From contig SVOY01000002.1 in NCBI GenBank assembly GCA_015066105.1, forward strand, positions 62,001-126,000: a stretch of 64,000 nt of DNA, written 5' to 3'. Positions within the stretch are counted from its first letter, which is position 1, and each line of letters starts with the position of its first letter. Made by a program: the position numbers and the translations under genes. This DNA is from Oscillospiraceae bacterium (lineage in GTDB: Bacteria > Bacillota > Clostridia > Oscillospirales > Acutalibacteraceae). Positions 50,611-60,053 of this stretch are shown here, piece by piece. The notes under the pieces were generated by a model. That model was not told the origin of the DNA. It searched no databases and saw only the letters and a program-made list of their open reading frames with translations.

Positions 50611-51969
50611 TCAATTCTTAAGCGAATGCATCGGAGCAGGGATTCTGCCGCCGCGCAAAATAAAGTTTTCGCTTGAAAATCCGTGCACGGGCATTACGGG
50701 GGCTGAGCCTAAAAGGCCGCCGAATTCTACCATTTCGCCCACGCTTTTGCCTACGGCAGGGATAATTCGCACCGCCGTTGTTTTTGTGTTGACAACGCCT
50801 ATAGCCGCTTCGTCGGCAATGATTGCGGAAAGGGTTGAAGCACTTGTGTCACCGGGCACGGCTATCATATCAAGACCTACCGAGCAAACACAGGTCATAG
50901 CCTCAAGCTTATCAAGGGTAAGGCTGTTTTTAAGTGCGGCTTCAATCATACCCTCGTCCTCGCTTACGGGGATAAAAGCACCCGAGAGTCCGCCTACGTG
51001 GTTGCTTGCCATTACACCGCCCTTTTTAACCGCATCGTTGAGCAAGGCGAGGGCGGCGGTTGTGCCGTGGGTGCCGCAGCATTCAAGGCCCATCTCTTCA
51101 AGTATACGGGCAACGCTGTCACCCTTTTCGGGTGTGGGAGCAAGTGAAAGGTCAACTATGCCCGAGGGCACGCCGAGTCTGCGTGAAGCCTCCGAGGCAA
51201 CAAGCTGACCCATACGGGTTATCTTGAAGGCGGTCCTTTTGATGGTTTCCGCAACAACATCAAAGGGCTTGCCCTTACATTTCTGCAGGGCGTGATACAC
51301 AACACCGGGGCCGCTTACGCCCACGTTTATAACACACTCTGCCTCACCCACGCCGTGGAAGGCACCTGCCATAAAGGGGTTATCCTCAACGGCATTGGCA
51401 AAAACAACAAGCTTTGCACAGCCGAAGCCGTGAGCTTCGCCCGTCATATCTGCGGTCTTTTTAATAATCTTGCCCATAAGTGCAACGGCATCCATATTGA
51501 TGCCTGCCTTTGTTGAGGCAACGCTGACGCTTGAGCACACCCTCTCGGTAGAGGCAAGGGCAGAGGGAATGGAGTTGATAAGGTTTTCGTCAGCCTTTGT
51601 CATGCCCTTGTGCACAAGGGCGGAAAAGCCGCCGATGAAGTTAACGCCGCACTTTTTGGCCGCTTCGTCAAGGGCAACGGCAATGGGAGTATAGTCCGTC
51701 TCCTTGCAGGCGGCGGCAACAAGAGCAATGGGAGTTACGGAAATGCGCTTGTTGACAATGGGGATACCGAACTCCTTTTCAATATCCTCGCCCGTTTTAA
51801 CAAGGTCCTTTGCGAGACGGGTGATTTTTTCGTAGATTTTTTTCGCAGTAACCTCAACGCTGTCGCTTGCACAATCAAGCAGGGATATACCCATAGTGAT
51901 TGTTCTTACGTCAAGGTGCTGATGGTCAATCATATCAATGGTGGAAAGAATTTCCTTCTGGCTGTGCAT
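50611..51969 (-). CDS. UPF0210 (PFL/DUF711) family protein
   Basis: 452 residues, full length for the UPF0210 family. Glycine- and serine-rich blocks typical of the glycyl-radical-fold relatives are present ([64 protein letters not shown]). The function is unknown; no glycyl-radical Gly loop is evident by eye. It almost always pairs with a small ACT protein, as here (upstream, 12-bp gap). Confidence 0.88.
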   Translation of the reverse strand: MHSQKEILSTIDMIDHQHLDVRTITMGISLLDCASDSVEVTAKKIYEKITRLAKDLVKTGEDIEKEFGIPIVNKRISVTPIALVAAACKETDYTPIAVALDEAAKKCGVNFIGGFSALVHKGMTKADENLINSIPSALASTERVCSSVSVASTKAGINMDAVALMGKIIKKTADMTGEAHGFGCAKLVVFANAVEDNPFMAGAFHGVGEAECVINVGVSGPGVVYHALQKCKGKPFDVVAETIKRTAFKITRMGQLVASEASRRLGVPSGIVDLSLAPTPEKGDSVARILEEMGLECCGTHGTTAALALLNDAVKKGGVMASNHVGGLSGAFIPVSEDEGMIEAALKNSLTLDKLEAMTCVCSVGLDMIAVPGDTSASTLSAIIADEAAIGVVNTKTTAVRIIPAVGKSVGEMVEFGGLLGSAPVMPVHGFSSENFILRGGRIPAPMHSLKN

Positions 51970-51981
51970 TATTCTTCCCCC

Positions 51982-52251
51982 TTACACTCTGTGCATTTTG
52001 TCAAAAATGTCCTCACGCTGAATACGGATGCTGAGGTTCATTTCCTCACCCTTTGCATTAAGCCTTTCACTCACCTCGGCAAAGGGAACAACGCACTCCT
52101 TCATATCAATGAGCATTGTCATGGTGAAAAAACCCTCCATAACTGTCTGACTGATATCTAAAATATTGATTTTATTTTCGGCAAGAAGAGTGCAGACTGC
52201 GGCAATGATGCCTGACCTGTCCTTACCGATTACTGTTACAATTGCTTTCAT
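51982..52251 (-). CDS. Small ACT-domain protein (UPF0237 family)
   Basis: 89 residues from the ATG at 52251; the ATG nine bases upstream lies directly on the AAAGG site and so is not used. One ACT domain (AIVTVIGKDRSGIIAAVCTLLAENKINILDISQTVMEGFFTM), a ligand-sensing fold that often binds amino acids. Paired with UPF0210 in many Firmicutes; probably a regulator or partner of it. Confidence 0.88.
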   Translation of the reverse strand: MKAIVTVIGKDRSGIIAAVCTLLAENKINILDISQTVMEGFFTMTMLIDMKECVVPFAEVSERLNAKGEEMNLSIRIQREDIFDKMHRV

Positions 52252-52288
52252 AGCTGTCATCCTTTCGGGGTAAACTTTTCTATTGTAT

Positions 52289-52317
52289 ATTTTATTACTT
52301 TAAACAGGGATTGTCAA
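52289..52317 (-). promoter_or_regulatory. Promoter of the ACT-UPF0210-metF-metH transcript
   Basis: Minus-strand -35 TTGACA (52312-52317), 17-base spacer, -10 TAAAAT (52289-52294). No S-box, T-box or cobalamin riboswitch is evident in the short leader. Confidence 0.7.
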
Positions 52318-52334
52318 GGATTTTTGAACAGCAG

Positions 52335-52353
52335 GGGCGAATATTATCCGCCC
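52335..52353. repeat. Short palindromic repeat
   Basis: GGGCG (52335-52339) / CGCCC (52349-52353) around AATATTATC, between divergent promoters. It resembles other short GC-rich intergenic hairpins in this window. Confidence 0.35.
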
Positions 52354-52391
52354 GAGGTAAGCTCAGTTTCCGCAATCTGTTCTTTACCGTA

Positions 52392-52420
52392 TTGTCAACA
52401 CGTTTTTTTTATAGTATAAT
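52392..52420 (+). promoter_or_regulatory. Promoter of the alpha-galactosidase gene
   Basis: -35 TTGTCA (52392-52397), 17-base spacer, consensus -10 TATAAT (52415-52420). Confidence 0.75.
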
Positions 52421-52452
52421 ATCCTCAACAAACCAACAAGGAGAAAAAAACT

Positions 52453-53748
52453 ATGCTCAAAAAAGACACCTTTGCCCTCACCCCTCCCATGGGCTGGAAC
52501 AGCTGGGACTGCTACGGCGCCGCCGTAAATGAAGAACAACTTTTAGGTAACGCACAGTATGTTGCCGATAACCTTAAGGATTACGGCTTCGAATACATCA
52601 CCTGCGACATTCAGTGGTACGAGCCGAAAGCTACAAGCAATTTCTACAACAACTTCACCGAGCTTTGTATGGATGAATACTCACGCCTTATCCCTGCCGA
52701 AAACCGTTTCCCCTCTTCCGCAAACGGTGTAGGCTTCAAGGCTATCGCCGATAAAATCCACGCAATGGGTCTTAAGTTCGGCATACATATTATGCGCGGT
52801 ATTCCCCGTCAGGCGGTGCATCGTAATACACCCGTCAAGGGCACTGATATGACCGCCCGTGAAATCGCTCAAGGCTTTTCGGTCTGCTCCTGGAACACGG
52901 ATATGTACGGGCTTCGCACCTGCGAGGGCGCACAGGCCTATTACAACAGCATTTTTGAGCTTTACGCCTGCTGGGGCGTTGATTTTGTAAAGGTTGACGA
53001 TATCGCAAACACCGAATATAAGCCCCACGACCCTTACAGTGCAAGAGAAGAAATTGAAATGATAAGAAAGGCTATCGACGGCTGCGGCAGAGCAATGGTG
53101 CTCTCCCTCTCCCCCGGCCCTGCCGTTATAAGCGAGGCCTTTCACCTTTCACAGAATGCCAATATGTGGCGAATGACCGGCGACTTCTGGGACCACTGGG
53201 ATAAGCTTTACGCAATGTTTGAAAGGTGCGAAAAATGGGCACCCCACGTAAAAGTCGGCTGCTGGCCCGACTGCGATATGCTCCCCTTAGGCAAAATCAG
53301 CAAAACCTGCACCTGCCTTGGTGACCGTGACCGCTACACCAACTTCACCCCCGATGAGCAGAAAACAATGCTCACCCTCTGGTCAATGTTCCGTTCGCCC
53401 CTTATTTTAGGCGGTGACCTTCGTGAAAACCGCCCCGAGGATCTGAAGCTTATAACCAACAGAGATATCCTTGAAATCAATCAGTTTTCAAGTGAAAACC
53501 GTCAGCTTTACAGAAACCGAAATGAAGCGGCATGGTCCTGCAAGGATAAAGACGACAACAGCGTTATTGCTCTGTTCAACCTCAGCGGTGATGAGGCCGA
53601 AATCAGCCTTGACCTTGAAAAATACGGCATTGAAAAGCACGGCGGCAAGGCTCTCGAGCTCTGGACGGGAGAAAGCACTGAAATAAAAGAGAAAAGCCTT
53701 AAGGCAGTTATCAGGCCTCACGCCTGCAAGGCTTACAGGCTTTTGTAA
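52453..53748 (+). CDS. Alpha-galactosidase (GH27), cytoplasmic
   Basis: 431 residues, no signal peptide. The GH27 start TPPMGWNSWDCYG, the strand GLKFGIHIMRGIPRQAV, the nucleophile strand VDFVKVDDI, and a Greek-key C-terminal domain (about 330-431) are visible. It releases terminal alpha-galactose inside the cell; galK at 27 kb can then phosphorylate it. Some GH27/GH36-like enzymes act on alpha-N-acetylgalactosamine or beta-arabinopyranose, which cannot be ruled out. Monocistronic with AAGGAG before the ATG. Confidence 0.88.
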   Translation: MLKKDTFALTPPMGWNSWDCYGAAVNEEQLLGNAQYVADNLKDYGFEYITCDIQWYEPKATSNFYNNFTELCMDEYSRLIPAENRFPSSANGVGFKAIADKIHAMGLKFGIHIMRGIPRQAVHRNTPVKGTDMTAREIAQGFSVCSWNTDMYGLRTCEGAQAYYNSIFELYACWGVDFVKVDDIANTEYKPHDPYSAREEIEMIRKAIDGCGRAMVLSLSPGPAVISEAFHLSQNANMWRMTGDFWDHWDKLYAMFERCEKWAPHVKVGCWPDCDMLPLGKISKTCTCLGDRDRYTNFTPDEQKTMLTLWSMFRSPLILGGDLRENRPEDLKLITNRDILEINQFSSENRQLYRNRNEAAWSCKDKDDNSVIALFNLSGDEAEISLDLEKYGIEKHGGKALELWTGESTEIKEKSLKAVIRPHACKAYRLL

Positions 53749-53756
53749 ATAAAACG

Positions 53757-53795
53757 AAAAGCAGTGATAAGGGCGTCTGCCTGTCACTGCTTTTT
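53757..53795. terminator. Bidirectional terminator
   Basis: AAAAGCAGTGA (53757-53767) / TCACTGCTTTT (53784-53794), shared by the convergent galactosidase and SGNH genes. Confidence 0.8.
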
Positions 53796-53805
53796 AACAT
53801 ATCAC

Positions 53806-54654
53806 TTATTTCATTACGGTTGAAATTGCACCTAAGGCTTTTGCCAATGCGTGCAAAAAGAAGGCATAATATTCGAGCACCTGAGAAACGGCGGGGCCGA
53901 GTATTACGTCCACGGACGGAACGCTTACGGTAAGCTCCGTCTTTTTGGTAAAGCCGAGCTCTCTGAGCTTTGAAAGCACCGCTTTTGCAATAAGCTCGTT
54001 GCCCTTTGCACTGGGGTGCACCGTATCGTCGGCAAAATTGCTCTCATCGCCGTTAACGGCAGCGGCTACATCCACAACCTCAACGCCCTTGTTTTCTTCT
54101 GCACAGCGGTAGATTGCCTCATTTACATAGTCGGCTCCGTGCTGGTAGGCCTCTTTGAGATAGCCGAACTGAGGATTGTAAAGGGTCTGAAGGAGAATAA
54201 CAGCATCACCGTTGAGCTCTCTTATAAGCTCGATAACCTTGCTGACATTTGTGTAAACACCAAAGCCTATTCTGTCAAAATCAGTATAATCCTTTCTTAC
54301 AATGGCGTCAAACATAAGGTCGGAAAGCTCATCAAGAAAATCGTTGCCGCCGATTGATATGCTTATTATATCCGCCCTTGCAAGGTCACTGCGGACATTT
54401 ATTTTGTCAAGCACACCTATAAGCTGACCCGTTGTGTCGCCGGGCACCGCATGGTTGGCGTAATCAAAGCCGCAGGTGTCGGCAACAAGCCTTCCGTAGC
54501 AGGTTTCCGTTGCATTGACAAGTCCCGAGCCGTAGGCTATTGAATCGCCGAGAACAACGTAACGGTATTTGCCTGCCGCAAAGGAGCAAAGAGAAAAGCT
54601 GCTTAAGATAATTATTACCGAAAGCAGCAGAGATATTGTTTTTCTTGCCTTCAT
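53806..54654 (-). CDS. Secreted SGNH/GDSL esterase
   Basis: 282 residues. Signal peptide (KTISLLLSVIIILSSFSLCSFA), then the complete SGNH set: GDSIAYG (Ser), a Gly block, GGNDFL (Asn), and DDTVHPS (Asp-His). The C-terminal 50 residues are unassigned. It probably deacylates an extracellular lipid or glycan ester. Single gene with GGAGG seven bases before the ATG. Confidence 0.87.
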   Translation of the reverse strand: MKARKTISLLLSVIIILSSFSLCSFAAGKYRYVVLGDSIAYGSGLVNATETCYGRLVADTCGFDYANHAVPGDTTGQLIGVLDKINVRSDLARADIISISIGGNDFLDELSDLMFDAIVRKDYTDFDRIGFGVYTNVSKVIELIRELNGDAVILLQTLYNPQFGYLKEAYQHGADYVNEAIYRCAEENKGVEVVDVAAAVNGDESNFADDTVHPSAKGNELIAKAVLSKLRELGFTKKTELTVSVPSVDVILGPAVSQVLEYYAFFLHALAKALGAISTVMK

Positions 54655-54758
54655 ACATAATCCTCCCGAGGGTAGATACTAAACACGAACGACAAGATTA
54701 TAACACCGCAGAAACTCAAAAGCAAGAGGTTGTTAACAAATTGTTTAAAAAATATTTA

Positions 54759-55352
54759 TCAGAGATTTTTTATTACCTTTTTCACCGTATCAAGCATACC
54801 CTTGACAAGGGGGAAGGCTATAACGGCAAGCATAACGCCCTTGATAGCGTTGAGCGCCGTGGCGGATAAAACTGCTGTTGTGAGTGCGTCGCCGCCGATT
54901 TCCACCCCGAGGAAATGTTTGAAAAACAAGGGTGCAACAAAGTAGTTTGCAACCACGCCTACAGCCACTATGCTCACCACACCGCAGATGCCTGCAATAA
55001 GGATGGTTTTTGTCTGCTTCATTTTTTCCTGATTTCTTCTCAGCACAAGCGAGAAGGGCACAACAAAGGCACAGCCCACAATAAAATTCATAAGGTTGCC
55101 GAAGCCCATCTGTGTTCCCATACCCTTGAAAACAAGCTCAAGAAGATTTTTTACAAGCTCAACAAGTGCCGCATATAAGGGGCCGAAAAACACGCCGACA
55201 AAAAGAGCGGGAATATCGCTGAAATCCATTTTAAGGTGACCCATAGCCGGCGGCGTTACGGGAAATTCAAGAAGCATCAGCACAAAGCTCATTGCCGAAA
55301 GCATTGCGCAGATTGCAAGAACTACAAGGGGATTCTGTTTTGATTTGTACAT
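54759..55352 (-). CDS. ribU: Riboflavin-specific ECF transporter S component
   Basis: 197 residues from the ATG at 55352. About six membrane spans; the first carries LVVLAICAMLSAMSFVLMLLEFP, followed by MDFSDIPALFVGVFFGPLYAALVELVKNLL, which fits RibU. It binds riboflavin and works with a shared ECF energising module encoded elsewhere. The FMN riboswitch in its leader makes the substrate assignment strong. Confidence 0.93.
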   Translation of the reverse strand: MYKSKQNPLVVLAICAMLSAMSFVLMLLEFPVTPPAMGHLKMDFSDIPALFVGVFFGPLYAALVELVKNLLELVFKGMGTQMGFGNLMNFIVGCAFVVPFSLVLRRNQEKMKQTKTILIAGICGVVSIVAVGVVANYFVAPLFFKHFLGVEIGGDALTTAVLSATALNAIKGVMLAVIAFPLVKGMLDTVKKVIKNL

Positions 55353-55390
55353 ATAAAAGCCTTCTTTCGATATTTTTGCGGATAATCTCA

Positions 55391-55423
55391 AGAAAAAATC
55401 CCCGATGTAAAAATACATCGGGG
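55391..55423 (-). terminator. FMN-riboswitch expression-platform terminator
   Basis: Perfect stem CCCCGATGTA/TACATCGGGG (55400-55409/55414-55423) followed on the minus strand by ATTTTTTC, 22-47 bases downstream of the aptamer. FMN binding should favour this terminator and switch ribU off. Confidence 0.85.
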
Positions 55424-55445
55424 CGAAAATACTTATAATGTATTC

Positions 55446-55555
55446 TTCTTTCGTCCGGACTGTACCGTCGGCTTCGGAATCACACCGAATCTGCTTACGC
55501 TCGCGGGCTAAGACCTTCGTCTATTACCGCCGGTGAGGAATTGCACCTCGCCCTG
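55446..55555 (-). ncRNA. FMN (RFN) riboswitch aptamer
   Basis: On the minus strand the six-stem RFN core is readable: GGGCGAGGTGCAATTCC, ACCGGCGGTAAT, AGCCCGCGAGC, GATTCGGTGTGATTCC, GAAGCCGACGGTACAG and the closing TCCGGACGAAAGAAG. Order and spacing match the family. It lies between a strong promoter and a terminator ahead of ribU. Confidence 0.95.
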
Positions 55556-55573
55556 AAGATTATTTCCTTTAAT

Positions 55574-55602
55574 ATGATATCACCGTAAAGCAACATTGTC
55601 AA
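55574..55602 (-). promoter_or_regulatory. Promoter of the ribU riboswitch leader
   Basis: Minus-strand -35 TTGACA (55597-55602), 17-base spacer, extended -10 TGATATCAT (hexamer 55574-55579). Confidence 0.8.
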
Positions 55603-55641
55603 CAGAAGAATAGACAAAGTTGTTTATCTCTTTTGCACAAA

Positions 55642-56601
55642 TTACACCCTTGTTTCAAGGACTGTAACCTCACCTAAAATTTCAAATTCACCGAGACCTG
55701 CAGGCACGAAAAGGCTGTCTCCCTTATAAAGGGTAACACAGCTGTCAGCGTACATCACAACGCCGTTACCCTCAAGGGCAACGAGTGAAACGAAGGAGCT
55801 TTCATCCGCACAGAGCTTTGCCCTTTCTTCAACATCAAGCCTTTTAACCGTAAACAGGTCACAGCTTGTAAGCAGGGTTTCGCTGTAGCCGTCCTTTTTT
55901 TCGGTTTCTCCCTGAGGCTTGCCGCTTGCATCAATAGCCTTTGTGCTTGTAACGTCAAGGGCCTTTTCAATATGAAGCTCACGGGGCTTGCCGTTCTGAA
56001 GTCTGCCGTAGTCATAAACGCGGTAGGTTGTGTTGGAGTTCTGCTGAACCTCTGCAAGAAGAATACCCTTACAGATAGCGTGAAGGGTGCCGGCCTCGAT
56101 AAAGAAAATGTCTCCCTTTTTGACCTTTACACGGTTAACATATTCAAGCAGAGTGTTTTCCTCAATGCTTTTACGGAAGGTATCGCCGTCAATATCCTTT
56201 TTGAAGCCGTAAATAATTTCGGCATCCTCATCGCAGTCAACAATGTACCAGGCCTCGGTTTTGCCGTACTCACCCTCATTTTCAAGGGCATAGGCATCAT
56301 CGGGGTGCACCTGAACGGAAAGGTTGTCAAGGGCATCGATAAGCTTGATGAGAATGGGAAAGCTTTCAAACCTTTCACAGTTTTTGCCGAGATAGCCCTT
56401 GCCCTCAGCCGAAAGCACGTCACTGAGCGTTCTGCCCTTGAACGGGCCGTTTTCTATTACGCAGTGACCTGCCTCATGGCAGGAAAGCATCCAGGCCTCG
56501 GCCTGTCTGTCCTCAAAGGAAAGTATTCCGTATTCCTTTGAAAGGCGTGTGCCGCCCCATATATAATCCTTTGTAGGAGGTGTCAGCTTTAAAATTTTCA
56601 T
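55642..56601 (-). CDS. manA: Mannose-6-phosphate isomerase (class I)
   Basis: 319 residues from the ATG at 56601 (AAAGGGG eight bases upstream). Zinc cupin: the LSVQVHPDD motif with its metal His, a K-T-E-A-W-Y segment, and IEAGTLHAICKG with the second-site His. It interconverts mannose 6-phosphate and fructose 6-phosphate, for mannose use or GDP-mannose/GDP-fucose precursors. Monocistronic, divergent from the BofA-like gene. Confidence 0.93.
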   Translation of the reverse strand: MKILKLTPPTKDYIWGGTRLSKEYGILSFEDRQAEAWMLSCHEAGHCVIENGPFKGRTLSDVLSAEGKGYLGKNCERFESFPILIKLIDALDNLSVQVHPDDAYALENEGEYGKTEAWYIVDCDEDAEIIYGFKKDIDGDTFRKSIEENTLLEYVNRVKVKKGDIFFIEAGTLHAICKGILLAEVQQNSNTTYRVYDYGRLQNGKPRELHIEKALDVTSTKAIDASGKPQGETEKKDGYSETLLTSCDLFTVKRLDVEERAKLCADESSFVSLVALEGNGVVMYADSCVTLYKGDSLFVPAGLGEFEILGEVTVLETRV

Positions 56602-56679
56602 TTTTATATCCCCTTTATTCATATTGTGCCTTAAAGTCAATTATAATTTAAGGTAAGATTATTTAAGGTGGTTTTTGCT

Positions 56680-56940
56680 TTGAATTTTTATATCGGCCTG
56701 CTTGCCGCGGTACTTGTTGCTTCTCTTATTATAATACTCACAGCTTCCTTCAAAAGCAAGCATTTTTTCAAATCCCTTTTTCTTTCCGCCTTTTCCGGCC
56801 TCGGCGGCCTTTTTGCGGTGCACGTGCTGTCGTGGTTCACTCCGCTTTCACTGCCCGTGAACCTGTTCACTGCCTGCGTGAGTGCCGCGGGCGGTATTCC
56901 GGGAGTAATAGCCCTGCTTATTACCGCCGTTACCGTGTAA
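56680..56940 (+). CDS. BofA-like small membrane protein
   Basis: 86 residues from a TTG at 56680, chosen because AAGGTGG lies eight bases before it (a GTG at 56668 lies within that site). Two or three hydrophobic helices and the ending NLFTACVSAAGGIPGVIALLI resemble BofA, which restrains processing of pro-sigma-K in sporulation. Its 3' end overlaps the convergent amidase gene by 11 bp. Assignment rests on the C-terminal pattern and size. Confidence 0.65.
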   Translation: MNFYIGLLAAVLVASLIIILTASFKSKHFFKSLFLSAFSGLGGLFAVHVLSWFTPLSLPVNLFTACVSAAGGIPGVIALLITAVTV

Positions 56941-58681
56941 GATTTGATATGATACCTCTTGCTATCGCCTGACCGATAAGCTGCTGATTTTCCGTGCGTG
57001 TGAGCATATAACATTCGGCATCGTTTGTAAGATAGCCCACCTCAACAAGTGCACTCGGGCACTCATCAAGCCTTGTGACCGAGAAGGGGTAGTATCTTAC
57101 ATCGCCTGCAATGTCCTCATAAAGCTCAGGCTGTGAGGCGTAAAGATTATTTCTGTAAACCGCAAGCAGCTCATAATAAATATCAGAGGCCAGCGGCATT
57201 GAAAATGGCTTGTAATAGTATGCCGAGGTTCCTATACGCGTTTTATCCGTAGAGCCGTTTGCGTGAATGCTGACAAAAAGGTCGGCCTTGAGATTGCGGG
57301 CAACAATTTTTCTGCCCTCAAGGTTTATGTCATCATTGGCATAACGGGTCATATAAACGGTGGCACCCTGCTGCTCAAGGGCGGTTTTGACCTGATAAGC
57401 AATAAGAATGTTTATGTCACTTTCATAAACAGCCTCACCCAGACCCGTTGCACCCACGTCATCGTATCCGTGGCCGGGGTCAAGCACAACAACACTGCCC
57501 GCAAGCCCCTTGGGCTTTCTTTTAAGAGTAAGCACGGTCTCATTGCCCTCATAATAAAGGCTGTAGCCGTAATACTGCCCCGCCTGACGGAAGTAAAAGC
57601 GAAGGGTTGCCGTTTTGTTTTCGGGAGAAAGGGACCAGCTGCAGGAGGAGGCAACGTCACTTCCCGAGCAATCAATTTCACCCGAGGCGGCAGTTGTGTA
57701 ATTGAAGGTAACGGAAAGCCCCGTGGCGGTAAAATCCGTTACGTTGAAAAGCTTGCCGTGGCTTGAATGGTAATACTGATTTTCAAGGCTTACGAAATAG
57801 GGCACCTTCCAGGTGCTTTCAAACCTCATTGTAAGCTCACCGCCGCTTGCGTAAACGGAGTTGAGCTTGAGGGTGTTTTCGGGCATAGAGGAGCCGGGCT
57901 GAAGAGTCACGCTGTCACGCTTGACCTTGACACCCGAGGCAAGGTCGTAATAATAATAGGTTGTGCCCTCATCCTCGTCAATGCTGCTGCTTTCGCCCAC
58001 AACAAAATCCATTGTTCCCTTTGCAAAGGTGGGATAATACGGCACGTAGTCACTCTCGGAATTAAGCGGCTTTGTGTCGGCTCTGTCAGCGGTCACCACC
58101 GCTATCTGATTACCCGTATAGGGTGCAGTGTAGCTGTTTGTTGTGGCCTTGCTTATCGCATCGCTTATTACGGGCTTTACCAGCTGAGCCGTATCTATAT
58201 AGGTAGGGTTGTAGTTTTCAATATCGTAAACGGGAGGCTCGGTCTCCTTTGTGGTTTGGGGTCTGTCCTCGGGGGTTACCGTTATAACCTCGGGGCCTGC
58301 CAGCTGCTCGGTCTGTCCGTCAAGGCTTGCAACGGCAAGGATTTCTCCCATTGATTCAACCGCCTCAGCCGAAGCGGGTATTTTTATTCTGAAAAGGTAG
58401 GCACTGTACTCCTCATCTTTAGTGGGCTTTTTGGCGTCAAAACGTTCAGCACCCCATTTGACGTATACCTCCGCCCCGTTTTTTGCAACAACAAGAAGCG
58501 TAATCTCCTCACCGGGCGACACCCTTAAGGTGTCCGAGGAGCCTACGCTTTTTATTATCCCGAGAGAGGGAGTGTTATCGGGCCTCTGCTTACCGCCGCC
58601 TTTGAGCACAAGGGCAAGAATACCCGACACAAGAAGAACGGCCGCAAGTAAAGCGATGCAGATATTTCTGTATTTTTTCAT
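56930..58681 (-). CDS. Secreted N-acetylmuramoyl-L-alanine amidase (Amidase_3)
   Basis: 583 residues. N-terminal membrane anchor or signal (ICIALLAAVLLVSGILALVL), about 360 residues of unassigned beta-rich stalk, then a catalytic domain from about 390: VVLDPGHGYDDVGATG (zinc His), YESDIN (zinc Glu), VSIHANGS (zinc His) and the late ALVEVGYLTN Glu. It cleaves the amide between MurNAc and the stem peptide. The 2-bp-scale convergent overlap with the BofA-like gene and the downstream position of the GHL10 lipoprotein suggest envelope remodelling. Confidence 0.9.
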   Translation of the reverse strand: MKKYRNICIALLAAVLLVSGILALVLKGGGKQRPDNTPSLGIIKSVGSSDTLRVSPGEEITLLVVAKNGAEVYVKWGAERFDAKKPTKDEEYSAYLFRIKIPASAEAVESMGEILAVASLDGQTEQLAGPEVITVTPEDRPQTTKETEPPVYDIENYNPTYIDTAQLVKPVISDAISKATTNSYTAPYTGNQIAVVTADRADTKPLNSESDYVPYYPTFAKGTMDFVVGESSSIDEDEGTTYYYYDLASGVKVKRDSVTLQPGSSMPENTLKLNSVYASGGELTMRFESTWKVPYFVSLENQYYHSSHGKLFNVTDFTATGLSVTFNYTTAASGEIDCSGSDVASSCSWSLSPENKTATLRFYFRQAGQYYGYSLYYEGNETVLTLKRKPKGLAGSVVVLDPGHGYDDVGATGLGEAVYESDINILIAYQVKTALEQQGATVYMTRYANDDINLEGRKIVARNLKADLFVSIHANGSTDKTRIGTSAYYYKPFSMPLASDIYYELLAVYRNNLYASQPELYEDIAGDVRYYPFSVTRLDECPSALVEVGYLTNDAECYMLTRTENQQLIGQAIARGIISNLTR

Positions 58682-58703
58682 TTTAAAATTCCTTTTACTC
58701 TGT

Positions 58704-60041
58704 TTACTGATTAAGATATTGCTTTAAATTTTCAAGCTCCTCACCAACGCTTCCCGAATTGACGAGAAAATGCTGCGTTGAAAAAAGGGCAAAGCCGTCA
58801 CCGCCCACGCTTCTTATATGCCTGACCTGGCGTGTGATTATATCGGTGCTTTGCTGCCATTCGTTTTTTCCCGTGCCGGCAAAGCTGTCCTCAGTGCCCG
58901 ACTTGTAAAGAGCAAGGCCTACGGGCATTTTTACGCTATCTGCCTTAAGCGCGTACCAGTCTGCCATACATTCCGAAAAGCCGTGGGTCTCATGCTCAAA
59001 GCCGAAATATATCTGCGGAATAATCATATCCGCATAACCGCCGCCGCACCAGAGAGCAACATCGGCATATAGGCTTGTCTGATTATTGCTTATGTTACCT
59101 GCAGGACTTACGGAAAACACCTTATCACGTGCACACTGCTTCACGGTTTCGTAAAGGGATTTTACAAGCGTGTTTACGTTTTCTCTGCGCCAGGCATCAA
59201 GGCTCAGGCTTCCGCCCCGTGAAAGGTAATTTTCATACTGTGCCTTATCAAAATCGCCGCAATCGGGCGGATAAAAGTAGTCGTCAATGTGTATTCCCGC
59301 AACGGGATAATTCAAAAGCAGCTCCCTTGCGCCCTCTGTAACAAGCTTCTGTGCCTTTTCTGAGGCCGGATTGAAATAAATCATGCCGCCTACCACGGCA
59401 ACATCCTCACAGGAGTTTTCATTATACCACTGCCTTGCCTTATTGTTAAGGCTTAGTTCGTTTATGTCTGTGCCGTTATGCACTCTGTAGGGATTTACCC
59501 AGGCGTGCACTCTTACAGAATAACGGCCCATAACCTCACAGATTACCTCAAGCTGGTCAAAGGGTGCCTCCTCCCCCTGCTTTACGCCTGCATAAACAGA
59601 GGTTGGATAAACACTGCTTTTGTAAAGGGCATCGGCATAGGGCCTTACCTGCACAAAGGCATCGGTGATGCCGTACTGCTGAAAAATACGGCACAGCGAG
59701 TCTATATAAGCGGCATATTCTTCTTCGGTATCTCTGCTGCCGTCAACGTCAATTTCATAATAGCTCAGCCATACCCCTCTGAATTCACCGTCGGCAACAT
59801 CGGCGGACACATACTGTCCTTCGGCCCCGGCAGAGGTTGTCGCGGCTGTGTCGGGCTCTTTTTCATCGGTGTTGTTATCAAAGGAAAGAAGTCCGTACTC
59901 TGTTGTTGAAGTATCGTTAAAAATATAGCCGTCTGTAAAATCAACAAGCGGCTGTGTTGTTTCACCGTAGGGCATGGCGGCTTTTCCGCACCCCGAAAAA
60001 AACAGCAATATAACAAAAATGCAGGGAAAAACCTTTTTCAT
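58704..60041 (-). CDS. GHL10 (DUF187) glycosyl hydrolase-like lipoprotein
   Basis: 445 residues. Lipobox FFSGC at residues 14-18, then a low-complexity linker and a TIM-barrel GHL10 domain: GEFRGVWLSYYEIDVDG, ITDAFVQVRPYADALYKSSVYP, VHAWVNPYRVHNG and GIHIDDYFYPP with acidic catalytic candidates. Members act on extracellular polysaccharide or peptidoglycan. It is directly upstream of the amidase (22-bp gap), implying co-transcription and a shared cell-wall target. Confidence 0.87.
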   Translation of the reverse strand: MKKVFPCIFVILLFFSGCGKAAMPYGETTQPLVDFTDGYIFNDTSTTEYGLLSFDNNTDEKEPDTAATTSAGAEGQYVSADVADGEFRGVWLSYYEIDVDGSRDTEEEYAAYIDSLCRIFQQYGITDAFVQVRPYADALYKSSVYPTSVYAGVKQGEEAPFDQLEVICEVMGRYSVRVHAWVNPYRVHNGTDINELSLNNKARQWYNENSCEDVAVVGGMIYFNPASEKAQKLVTEGARELLLNYPVAGIHIDDYFYPPDCGDFDKAQYENYLSRGGSLSLDAWRRENVNTLVKSLYETVKQCARDKVFSVSPAGNISNNQTSLYADVALWCGGGYADMIIPQIYFGFEHETHGFSECMADWYALKADSVKMPVGLALYKSGTEDSFAGTGKNEWQQSTDIITRQVRHIRSVGGDGFALFSTQHFLVNSGSVGEELENLKQYLNQ

Positions 60042-60053
60042 TAACCGTTCTCC

